The notes under the pieces were generated by a model, which saw only the letters and a list, made by a program, of their open reading frames with translations, was not told the DNA's origin and made no database searches. From assembly GCF_000376425.1 (NCBI RefSeq), contig NZ_AQWL01000016.1:1-48652 (forward strand): a DNA stretch of 48,652 bases. The letters run 5' to 3'. Below are positions 7,684 to 14,588 of the stretch, one piece after another. Within the stretch, counting starts at the first letter, position 1. Every line of letters starts with the position of its first letter. A program made the position numbers and the translations under genes. This DNA comes from Thiobacillus denitrificans DSM 12475 (GTDB lineage Bacteria > Pseudomonadota > Gammaproteobacteria > Burkholderiales > Thiobacillaceae).

Positions 7684-7961
7684 GCAATAAACGATTTTCC
7701 AGCGTGTGGGATGCCATCGAGGACACCCCCGAGGAAGCGGAAAACATGAAGCTCCGCTCGGTCTTGATGATGGCCTTGAAAAATCATATCGCCCGCGTCG
7801 GCATGAGCCAGTCGCAAGCTGCCAAGCTGTTCGGTGTGACGCAGCCGCGCGTCTCTGATCTCATGCGCGGCAAAATCGACTTGTTTGCCCTGGATGCCTT
7901 GGTCAACATGGCGACAGCCGCAGGCCTGCACGTCGAAATGCGTGTGCTGGAAGCTGCATAG
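7680..7961 (+). CDS. XRE-type HTH antitoxin
   Basis: A 93-residue partner of the upstream toxin. The helix-turn-helix is at about residues 42-64 (MSQSQAAKLFGVTQPRVSDL), followed by MRGKIDLFALDALVNMATAAG, the usual continuation in these short HigA-like antitoxins. It should neutralise the toxin and repress the dyad promoter at 7323-7338. Translation is coupled by an ATGA overlap. It appears intact. Confidence 0.85.
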   Translation: MSNKRFSSVWDAIEDTPEEAENMKLRSVLMMALKNHIARVGMSQSQAAKLFGVTQPRVSDLMRGKIDLFALDALVNMATAAGLHVEMRVLEAA

Positions 7962-8060
7962 GGCAAGTTGCAACGTTTGCCGGGCTTTATTTTCCGATTC
8001 CAAAATGAACCCTGCATGCAGAAAGTGGCTTCGTCTGCCTGGGGCGGTTGTCGCCCATGA

Positions 8061-8276
8061 AAAGACACTGACGAGGCGGGGGAAAGCGTTACTGGGCGGC
8101 AAGCAGCGGTCAAGCCGCCCAAGAAATTCAAGTTTGCGGGTCAACGTCTACCCTATGACCACAAACACCGACACGTCGCGGATAAAGGTGTCCCTTATGA
8201 GTTTAAGGACGCTTACCAGTTAATGGCCGCCTTTTTCACCGAAGTGGATCGTGTATTAAAGGAAGCAAAGCAATGA
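8061..8276 (+). pseudogene. TumE-like toxin, N-terminus lost
   Basis: A frame with no start codon, entered after a stop at 8058, ends in TGA at 8274-8276 overlapping the antitoxin ATG. Its last 50 residues (RLPYDHKHRHVADKGVPYEF and onward to EVDRVLKEAKQ) resemble the C-terminus of TumE/DUF6516 toxins, which normally precede a TumA-like antitoxin. The 5' part is missing near the repeated GGGGAAA-GCGTTACTGGGCGGC, a plausible breakpoint. It is not expected to make an active toxin. Confidence 0.6.
8078..8100 (+). repeat. direct repeat, copy 1
   Basis: GGGGAAAGCGTTACTGGGCGGC ending at 8100 recurs at 8769-8791 with one extra T. The two copies bracket the toxin remnant and the TumA-like gene. The last seven bases also pair with GCCGCCC at 8114-8120. 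Confidence 0.7.
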
Positions 8277-8623
8277 AAAAAATCGCCATCGGGATCATGT
8301 CTCAAGAGAAAATCCGCGAACGCATGCTGGCCATCGCCAAGGGCGAGTACAAACCCAAACCCGGCGAACCTAAAATCTGGTTCACCTCGATGAAATCCCT
8401 GGCTGAAGTCCTGAGCGACGATAATCGCGCCCTGCTCAAGACGATCCGTGATTTGCAGCCTGAATCCATCAGCGGTCTGGCCGTTATCACCGGCCGCAAA
8501 CCCGGAAACCTTTCGCGCACCCTAAAAACCATGTCCCGCTATGGGATAGTGGAAATGCGCAGGGAGAATCACCACGTGCGGCCCATTGTCATGGCAACCG
8601 AATTCCAAATTCTTGCAGCGTGA
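8273..8623 (+). CDS. TumA-like antitoxin (HVO_A0114-type HTH)
   Basis: A 116-residue DNA-binding protein with a winged helix towards the C-terminus (SISGLAVITGRKPGNLSRTL, then KTMSRYGIVEMRR). This is the pattern of the HVO_A0114/TumA family that partners TumE toxins. Here the toxin is truncated, so it is an orphan and may act only as a repressor or as an anti-addiction factor against related modules. The start overlaps the remnant's stop (ATGA). Confidence 0.75.
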   Translation: MKKIAIGIMSQEKIRERMLAIAKGEYKPKPGEPKIWFTSMKSLAEVLSDDNRALLKTIRDLQPESISGLAVITGRKPGNLSRTLKTMSRYGIVEMRRENHHVRPIVMATEFQILAA

Positions 8624-8768
8624 AATTTGGCGCTGCATCGTTACCCCTCAAGGCCACACGCCTAATCGATGGAATCCATCTTTGCGGTGTATCAGCTGAC
8701 GAGACATCATCTCGTGTAAAGCGGTTGCGACCGGCTCTAGTCGGCCAATCGGTCGTCACTGGCTGAGT

Positions 8769-8791
8769 GGGGAAATGCGTTACTGGGCGGC
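8769..8791 (+). repeat. direct repeat, copy 2
   Basis: GGGGAAATGCGTTACTGGGC plus GGC, the partner of the copy ending at 8100. The surrounding 8624-8912 region has no supported gene. Confidence 0.7.
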
Positions 8792-8912
8792 CGGTGTAGG
8801 ACTGTAAGCTGCCAGCTGTGAAATCGGCACGTACTTCTGTTGATCGGCCGAAGCTGCCGGTTAGGCTGACCGTTCCATATGTCAGGTCTTCGGCTCTAAG
8901 CAGTCAAAGCGC

Positions 8913-8980
8913 CGTTCAACGTAAAAGCAACCGGTGTTGCGCGGTTTTATCACGCAGCGTCCGAGTTGACTTCCGGGTTG
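8913..8980 (-). other. putative integron attC site
   Basis: Read on the minus strand, it runs from core GCCCAAC (8974-8980) to GTTGAAC (8913-8919). Between them are imperfectly complementary arms (CAACTCGG with CCGGTTG, and GCTGCGTG with CGCGCAAC) carrying an unpaired base. It lies just downstream of the minus-strand cassette gene ending at 8993, as an attC should. The outer cores are not fully complementary. Confidence 0.5.
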
Positions 8981-8992
8981 GGCGTGCAGTCA

Positions 8993-9424
8993 CTACTTGG
9001 CACCCTGCAAGAGGAACAAATCAAGAGGAATTCTTGACCAACTATCCTTAAAGAGTGGCTCTAGTGGTTCAAGCTCTTGGAGCGACCTTAGAGGCGTAAG
9101 CTTCTGCAATGATTTCAGTGGCTCCAATTTTGTGAGTTTGCTTACTGCCCCTTCGATAAACCCTACGCCACCACCTTGATGGTCTCGGACAATCCCATCT
9201 TTGAACCAACCAAGATGCTTTCCATTAAACCCATAAATTGTGGACTTCTCAAGATAAGCAACTGGAGTTCCATTCCAGAGAAATATTGTTAGCTCTTCGT
9301 TGGTGTCGATATAGGCAATTGCCGTGCCCTCACGATCGAAAAGGGTAATTTCACGGGCACACGCAACGGACGAAAACAGCAAGCAGAGGGTGATGAGCAG
9401 GAGTTTCAGTTTGTCAGGAATCAT
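8993..9424 (-). CDS. secreted 4-fold beta flower protein
   Basis: A 143-residue protein with a signal peptide (MIPDKLKLLLITLCLLFSSV, cleavage likely after ACA), then a beta-repeat domain of about 60 residues: ITLFDREGTAIAYID, TIFLWNGTPVAYLE, YGFNGKHLGWFKDGIV. These WNG/FNG-type repeats are those of the 4-fold beta flower domain. The C-terminus has Leu/Pro-rich repeats (LEPLKSLQKLTPLRSLQELEP). The start at 9424 has GAGG upstream and fits the signal peptide. The function of the domain is not established. It is probably in an integron cassette. Confidence 0.65.
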   Translation of the reverse strand: MIPDKLKLLLITLCLLFSSVACAREITLFDREGTAIAYIDTNEELTIFLWNGTPVAYLEKSTIYGFNGKHLGWFKDGIVRDHQGGGVGFIEGAVSKLTKLEPLKSLQKLTPLRSLQELEPLEPLFKDSWSRIPLDLFLLQGAK

Positions 9425-9431
9425 ATGGGCC

Positions 9432-9698
9432 TCATGGAAAGAATTTGGTCGCCACAATCAATTCGCCCGCAGGCGATATACAACCTGCCTGAATCATTTT
9501 TTCCGCAACTACCAAAATCTTCTTTCGATGGGTATGAAAGATCGGTACGTAATCATCAGCCCCATCTCCACCACAGTGATCATCAAGAGCCTCGCGCGAA
9601 ACAAAACACCTCACGTTCTTTCCATCAACCTTTGCGCGAAAAAAGACGCTCGATCTTTCTCCGGCCCAAACAACTTCATCGCCAAACTCAATGTGCAT
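9432..9698 (-). CDS. DUF1488-like protein
   Basis: An 88-residue soluble protein: MHIEFGDEVVWAGERSSVFF, then VDGKNVRCFVSREALDDHCGG, then a helical end. This order (beta strands, the S-x-EAL-DH stretch, C-terminal helix) resembles the DUF1488 family of small proteins of unknown role. It has an AAGGA ribosome binding site and lies 8 bp upstream of the beta-flower gene, likely co-transcribed with it. Function unknown. Confidence 0.55.
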   Translation of the reverse strand: MHIEFGDEVVWAGERSSVFFRAKVDGKNVRCFVSREALDDHCGGDGADDYVPIFHTHRKKILVVAEKMIQAGCISPAGELIVATKFFP

Positions 9699-9732
9699 CG
9701 CTTTTTCCTTTGCTTAGTGGAAGCGCCCAATG

Positions 9733-10149
9733 TTAAACGGCCACACATATTCCTGCCGTTACAAGCCCCCCGCCGACAAATGCGCAGACGGTAGACGCAA
9801 TCAGTAGCCCCCAAATGATGCTATGCCAAAGCTTCTGGCGTCCGGAATCTTGGAAGGCGTGATTGATGTATGTGTGATGGAAGAAGAAAACGATGGTGGC
9901 CAGGAATGCCCCTAAGAGGAAAAATGACAAAGCGCTAAGTGCATAGAGCTTGAAAGCAGGATAGATAGGCTTACCCACTAAAGCCTGAACAAAGGCAAGC
10001 ATTGCAACTACCGCACCTGCGTTTAGAACTCCGAGCCCCTTTGCTCCTTGCGAAATGAGATCGTGAAGGCGATCAATGGTTTTCATCCGTCGATCATGTT
10101 CAAGTTGTTGCCCAAGGAAAGCTTGCTGACTTTCACCACCACGTTCCAT
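9733..10149 (-). CDS. small inner-membrane protein
   Basis: A 138-residue protein with a charged N-terminus of about 40 residues (possible coiled coil, QQLEHDRRMKTIDRLHDLIS) and three predicted transmembrane helices: AGAVVAMLAFVQALV, YALSALSFFLLGAFLATIVF and IIWGLLIASTVCAFVGGGLV. GGGGG six bases before the ATG supports the start. The strong attC site at 10189-10248 lies just upstream, marking the cassette boundary. This design (cytoplasmic helix plus membrane anchor) is frequent among cassette and defence effectors, but no family is recognised. Confidence 0.6.
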   Translation of the reverse strand: MERGGESQQAFLGQQLEHDRRMKTIDRLHDLISQGAKGLGVLNAGAVVAMLAFVQALVGKPIYPAFKLYALSALSFFLLGAFLATIVFFFHHTYINHAFQDSGRQKLWHSIIWGLLIASTVCAFVGGGLVTAGICVAV

Positions 10150-10188
10150 TCATGTCCCCCTACGACAAAGTTTATGCGATGGCTTGAT

Positions 10189-10248
10189 GCCCAACGCCTT
10201 GGTTAAGCAGAGCCGCGAAGCCGCTTCGGTTTGAACGAATTGTTAAGC
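10189..10248 (-). other. integron attC recombination site
   Basis: On the minus strand it starts with R'' core GCTTAAC (10242-10248), continues AATTCGTTCAAACCGA, has a central palindrome AGCGGCTTCGCGGCT and ends with R' core GTTGGGC (10189-10195). Both RYYYAAC and GTTRRRY cores are present, the arms are imperfectly complementary and the length is 60 bp. This is the classic attC layout, oriented with the adjacent minus-strand genes. Confidence 0.85.
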
Positions 10249-10282
10249 GCTACCAACTGCCTTTTCTGGGCTTGGGGGCCAA

Positions 10283-10537
10283 TTAGCGTTCCGCTCTCTT
10301 CGTTTCAAGCTGCAACAGTGCAGCTTCTCGTAGGTTGGCCATCACCGGGTCCACTTCCCATTGGGTGTACTTTTCTATCAGGACAACCTGAGCCGAGTAG
10401 AACTTTTTCTCCATTGCTTCCAGCAACAGTGCCGTAATCAAGAAAGAATGCCTGACCGAGTCACTTTGACGCATCCGCTGATCGGCTTTGGTGATGAAAT
10501 TAGCTTCCGATTCTTTTTTTCTAAAGAGCCCGAACAT
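10283..10537 (-). CDS. cassette gene, hypothetical
   Basis: An 84-residue basic helical protein beginning MFGLFRKKESEANFITKADQ, with no membrane segment. An AGGAG ribosome binding site lies nine bases upstream. It sits between two attC-like sites and is the best-defined single-gene cassette in the group. The family is not recognised. Confidence 0.55.
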   Translation of the reverse strand: MFGLFRKKESEANFITKADQRMRQSDSVRHSFLITALLLEAMEKKFYSAQVVLIEKYTQWEVDPVMANLREAALLQLETKRAER

Positions 10538-10557
10538 TAGTCAATTCTCCTGTGGCG

Positions 10558-10631
10558 CGCCTAACAATTATTCACCAGACAGGTCGATCTGCATTATTGA
10601 AATTCGCAGAACATGCTGACGTGCCGTAAGG
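10558..10631 (-). other. attC-like site
   Basis: On the minus strand a canonical R' core GTTAGGC (10558-10564) ends a 74-bp stretch. The upstream end carries GCCTTAC, one mismatch from an R'' core, and an internal stem TCTGC/GCAGA is present. It starts just after the stop of the gene at 10646, where an attC belongs. It is weaker than the site at 10189. Confidence 0.5.
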
Positions 10632-10645
10632 CGAGGTGGTGCTCA

Positions 10646-11029
10646 TTAGCCGCCACATCGACAGAATGAAACCGGTCGATCACAAGCCTCGCAATTCCCT
10701 TCTTTAGCGCGATGGGTAATATTTTTAATTGTTTCATCGTAGGTTTTTTGGTCGGCGTATTCTCTTTGCCTTTGTTCGCGCTCTAACTTTTCTTGAGCAA
10801 GTATCACTCTTCTAGGAACCCCATACTCCTGCCCAAAAGAATCATTAAACCAAGGCGGCGGATTTGGCAGCGGTTTACTATCACTAACGGGTTGCTGCGA
10901 AAACGATGGGGCATAGACAACCCACTCTTCATTTCTTCGTTCAAGCTTTACGGGCTGCCCTGATTTTTGAGCGCACTGCTTTGCGTAGGATGCTGCTTGT
11001 TCGTAGATTTCGAAGAACGTATCAGCCAT
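10646..11029 (-). CDS. hypothetical protein with C-terminal Cys cluster
   Basis: A 127-residue soluble protein with a helical N-terminus (FFEIYEQAASYAKQCAQKSG), a short beta segment (KLERRNEEWVVYAP), a Pro-rich linker, a charged coiled-coil-like stretch (VILAQEKLEREQRQREYADQ) and a C-terminal CEACDRPVSFCRCGG that could bind one zinc. No family is recognised. Its stop is followed by an attC-like site, so it closes a cassette. Confidence 0.55.
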   Translation of the reverse strand: MADTFFEIYEQAASYAKQCAQKSGQPVKLERRNEEWVVYAPSFSQQPVSDSKPLPNPPPWFNDSFGQEYGVPRRVILAQEKLEREQRQREYADQKTYDETIKNITHRAKEGNCEACDRPVSFCRCGG

Positions 11030-11060
11030 ATCCGGTAATGCCTATGAAGGTCATGGAAAC

Positions 11061-11456
11061 TCACGCTGCGACACTAAAGATTACCCATGCAGACCAGTGG
11101 GCCGCGAATAGACTCGCAGCGAGAACTCCAGGAGTGATTAGATTTTCAATGAGAAGATTGAAAAATCCGACATTTCTATGCAGTGAAAGAAATAGCACGC
11201 CAACAATGAATCCAAAAATAAACGTGCCGATAGCAAACAATAACGAGAAAGTCCCAGTGAATAACAAACCTAATAATGAAAACCATGCGGCTAGAGAAAT
11301 TAGCACAATGAGCAGCTTATACAGTTGCCCAATCACGCCCATTTTGAATAAACCGGGTGGAGCTAATTGTGGATTCTCAAACCAAGTGGAAACTCCTTGG
11401 TATATCAATGGAGCAAGAGCGGGTGTCAGGAATGCAGCTGTGTAAATGGGATTCAT
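11061..11456 (-). CDS. membrane protein, hypothetical
   Basis: A 131-residue hydrophobic protein with about three transmembrane stretches: LYKLLIVLISLAAWFSLLGL, FSLLFAIGTFIFGFIVGVLF and VLAASLFAAHWSAWVIFSVA. It lies 31 bp upstream of the Cys-cluster gene with no attC between them, so the two may share one cassette. Function unknown. Confidence 0.55.
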   Translation of the reverse strand: MNPIYTAAFLTPALAPLIYQGVSTWFENPQLAPPGLFKMGVIGQLYKLLIVLISLAAWFSLLGLLFTGTFSLLFAIGTFIFGFIVGVLFLSLHRNVGFFNLLIENLITPGVLAASLFAAHWSAWVIFSVAA

Positions 11457-11519
11457 ATAATGTGCTTTTGTTTCACTACGTTTGAGGATATTCCGTTTTC
11501 ATCTTCCTACAGTTGGAAT

Positions 11520-13766
11520 TCATACCAGCGTAATGCCATTGAACCTCACCATCAATCCAGCAAGCTGATCAGGTGGGATAGCCCCAGACAGAGAGTGAAT
11601 CGACCTGGCTGCATGACGGGTCAGCTGGCATTCTGAACCAACCTGTTGAGTCGCCCAACTGATAAATGCCGCCCATACCTCATCGGTGTGCATGCCTTGC
11701 TTATCAATGTCGCGGATGAAGTCATGCAGTTGGTTCAACTCCGGCATCTTCTCGATTTTTCTGACGAAATTCGGGAAATCGTTCGGACGAATCAACTCGT
11801 GGTTAACAATTTCCATCAAATTATTCAGCAAGGCGATCAAGTGGGCAGAGTCGTGCGTTATGGCCATTTTCTTGCTGCCACGCTTCTTTCTGGGCGTTGG
11901 TGCGCCCAGTTGCCCCATGGGTCGAGTGGTACGTGCACGGCGCGATGTCATCACATTAGGCAAGTCGCCACCTTCGTGATCACAAAAATCTAGTGACATA
12001 TCCTCAGCATGAAGTACTGCCATGCACGATTGCGTGTGCACGACGCTGCCCCCCCCCCACCCAGCTGCCAGCATCTGCTTCACTTGCCTGATTTCTGGCA
12101 AGTTGTCAGCTTTATCCCCTTTGGCCCGTTCGTGCAGGATCAGGTAGTGAGTGTATTCGGTCGCCAAGTTGTACTGCACTGCCAGTTTTGCAAGTTGTTC
12201 ATTTGTCATTCGCATGGGGCGCCCCATCTCCTGTATACGCTTTGCAATTGCAATACGCGTCAGGCTCGCCGATTTTCCTTCCCAGGGTAAAACATGCACT
12301 ACCTCTTGAACACGGCGCTCCGCATCAAGTGAATAGGCAAGCTTTATATCGCCCGCAAGTGGTTGACTGAATGCCGCATAAATATGAAACGTTCCATCGT
12401 GAAATATTGCCTTGGGTAACAGAGTCGTCCAAAGAGGGGGAACAGGCCAGACCACTTGCAGACGCGTCGCGCGAGGCTGTCGCATGCGGGCGAACTGCCG
12501 TAGAACAACGGATTCGATATCCTCGTTAGGGGACACTGCTTCGTACGCGCCCTTGGTATCTTCAGCCAGCGTACGTAAGGTGGCATGGGACGGGCTGCTG
12601 CCCACTCCTACGATGAAGTATCTGAGATGGCTTTTTTGCGCCATGACGATCAGCGAATCTATTTGCCAAATTTCGCCATCCGTAATCAGGAGGACGTCAC
12701 CACCATCCCGCTCAGAAGGACGAGTTGTAGTCGCACGCAGCGCATCCTCCATCTCGGTCCCGCCCATGTCTGCTTCAAGCCCTATCAGTTCTTGGATTGC
12801 CCGGCCTTTATGGAAATCGTCGGAGGGCTTCATGTGCCCAAAGAGCAAACGATAATTTGATCCAAAAAGGGTGACGTCAAATTCGTCATCGGCCTTCAGG
12901 GTTTCGATGACCTTGATTGCCGCCTGTCGTGCCTGTGTGATGCTGTCTCCTGCCATTGAACCGGAGCAGTCAATTACCAAACGCAGGGACAGTGGGCGAT
13001 CTGTGTAGACATCTGGAATGGCAGGGCAGAAGGTGGCCATGGCAACCCATTGTTCATCATCCCGTACACATGAAATGTTTGAATAGCCGGCTCCATCCAT
13101 CATGAGAATGAAGTCCCGATCGAGCCAGCCCTTTTTTAGATTGAGACGGATGCCATGTTCGATGGCTGCCATGGTCAAATTATGGGAAGGCGAGGCCATA
13201 TCGCCCTTCGCCAGTTCGCCCAGCACATCGATAGCAAGGGTGAATGGATAGCCCGCGCCAATATCGACCCCTGGAATCTGGTGGGGCTTCAAGCCAGCGT
13301 ACTCCGGGTTCCCGTAACGCGGCGCGATGGCAGTTGGGATGACCAGCCTTAGTTGTCCCTGCTCACGGACCAAGGGTTCAGCATAGCGGTATCGAACCAC
13401 GGCTTCCTCACCGGCCATTAGGTTGCCAAGGTTAACGGTGTATAGATCCTCACTGGATTTCTCCAGCAGGATTGCAGTGTTGCCATCCTCGATGGCCTTC
13501 TCGTATTCCTGCTCGGCCTCTTTCCTCTCCACCGCGATGCCGGAGAGTTTTTTCCCGCCGAGTTCGAACTCGATATCCAGCAGAACGGCGCGAGCGGAAA
13601 GAGGGAACGTGTAGATCGCTTCGATGTTCTTGTCGTCGTCATTGCGGTAGCGCTGTTCCACTTCCAGTTCAAACAGCTCGCCTGAAATAACGCCTCGGGC
13701 TGTCACACCCAACAGGGGCATTTTTTCCCCGGCCAGGGTCTGCATGATCGCGAGTTCATTGCCCAT
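11520..13766 (-). CDS. VIT and VWA domain protein
   Basis: A 748-residue protein. The VIT domain occupies about residues 15-135 (LEVEQRYRNDDDKNIEAIYTFPLS region, like inter-alpha-trypsin inhibitor heavy chains). The VWA domain spans about 255-430 with an intact MIDAS: DxSxS at D266/S268/S270, Thr in MGGTEMED and Asp in LITDGE. A long C-terminal part contains a basic linker (GAPTPRKKRGSKKMAI) and a helical end. No signal peptide is seen, so it is probably cytoplasmic and binds a partner protein through a metal ion. AGGAG precedes the start, which overlaps the MerR gene by 11 bp. Its physiological role is unknown. Confidence 0.85.
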   Translation of the reverse strand: MGNELAIMQTLAGEKMPLLGVTARGVISGELFELEVEQRYRNDDDKNIEAIYTFPLSARAVLLDIEFELGGKKLSGIAVERKEAEQEYEKAIEDGNTAILLEKSSEDLYTVNLGNLMAGEEAVVRYRYAEPLVREQGQLRLVIPTAIAPRYGNPEYAGLKPHQIPGVDIGAGYPFTLAIDVLGELAKGDMASPSHNLTMAAIEHGIRLNLKKGWLDRDFILMMDGAGYSNISCVRDDEQWVAMATFCPAIPDVYTDRPLSLRLVIDCSGSMAGDSITQARQAAIKVIETLKADDEFDVTLFGSNYRLLFGHMKPSDDFHKGRAIQELIGLEADMGGTEMEDALRATTTRPSERDGGDVLLITDGEIWQIDSLIVMAQKSHLRYFIVGVGSSPSHATLRTLAEDTKGAYEAVSPNEDIESVVLRQFARMRQPRATRLQVVWPVPPLWTTLLPKAIFHDGTFHIYAAFSQPLAGDIKLAYSLDAERRVQEVVHVLPWEGKSASLTRIAIAKRIQEMGRPMRMTNEQLAKLAVQYNLATEYTHYLILHERAKGDKADNLPEIRQVKQMLAAGWGGGSVVHTQSCMAVLHAEDMSLDFCDHEGGDLPNVMTSRRARTTRPMGQLGAPTPRKKRGSKKMAITHDSAHLIALLNNLMEIVNHELIRPNDFPNFVRKIEKMPELNQLHDFIRDIDKQGMHTDEVWAAFISWATQQVGSECQLTRHAARSIHSLSGAIPPDQLAGLMVRFNGITLV

Positions 13767-14178
13767 CGATGTTCTCCTCTTGTATCACTCGGTATATCTC
13801 CCCAACCCGGCGCAAGAATTCCCGCAGGGCCTCAGGACTCATGTGCGCCCGTTCGGGGCTAACCACCACCTCAATTCCATCAGCCACCACGAGGTGGCTT
13901 CGAACTTCCACCGTGCCTGCTATAAGCGGCTTTACCGGAGGCATGTCGCTGTCCTTACCCGCCAGAAGTTCTCCGATGGCTTCCAGGCTCAGCCCAGCAC
14001 CCGTCCATTTCCGAATCAGCAATAGCTGCTCAACGTGATGGGCGGTGTACCAGGCACCGCGCTTTTCACCCTCGGGACGATCCAGTAAGCCCTTCTGGAC
14101 GTAGAAACGCACCGTGCGACGGGTCAATCCCGTAAGCCGGCATAGATCGTCGATGGAATGGCGTACTTCTTCGTGCAT
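13756..14178 (-). CDS. MerR-family transcription regulator
   Basis: A 140-residue protein with an N-terminal MerR winged helix (SIDDLCRLTGLTRRTVRFYV, then QKGLLDRPEG and ARHHVEQLLLIR-type wing). The C-terminal domain is about 60 residues and lacks the cysteines of metal-sensing MerR proteins. It is co-transcribed with and overlaps the VIT/VWA gene, so it most likely controls that pair. Upstream, AACGAC is repeated at a 12-bp spacing (about 14211-14226) and a TTGACA lies on the minus strand at 14237-14242; I could not place a convincing -10. The inducer is unknown. Confidence 0.85.
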   Translation of the reverse strand: MHEEVRHSIDDLCRLTGLTRRTVRFYVQKGLLDRPEGEKRGAWYTAHHVEQLLLIRKWTGAGLSLEAIGELLAGKDSDMPPVKPLIAGTVEVRSHLVVADGIEVVVSPERAHMSPEALREFLRRVGEIYRVIQEENIDGQ

Positions 14179-14486
14179 GGCAGTCGTATCAAACAGCGTT
14201 TGTGCTTATAACGACTGTAGTTAACGACATCACTTGTGTCAATAATTATTTTATGGACGGGCTCGAAAGCGCCAATTCGGCATCTTTGTAAGCGGACATT
14301 GGTGGATGTCCGGTTGAGGTAGGTCATGACTGGCCGGAATGGCCGAGGAAGCGACGGTGGGTCATCTAACCATAACCGGCAGATCATCGGCCCAAGCGGT
14401 CATCCATCCTGGTGATGGCACCAGCCGGTTCAGACTAAAAACCGACAGAATTAACTTCGACGCACTCACTCCAGGAAGGAGCAAAA

Positions 14487-14588
14487 ATGCACGGCTTCAA
14501 CAGCCCTTGTCGTGAATTATCCAAAGCACGCAAGATGTGGAGTCCATGTGCTGGCTCAGTTAGATACCATCGTCGGACAAGTAGTTGA
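14487..14588 (+). pseudogene. 5' remnant of a gene cut by the Detocs insertion
   Basis: A strong AGGAAGGAG site at about 14473-14481 precedes ATG 14487 and a frame that opens MHGFNSPCRELSKARKMWSP, then runs into the antisense of the dtcC 3' end and stops at 14588. This looks like the start of a plus-strand gene whose remainder was replaced. The rest of 14179-14486 shows no supported gene. Confidence 0.35.
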
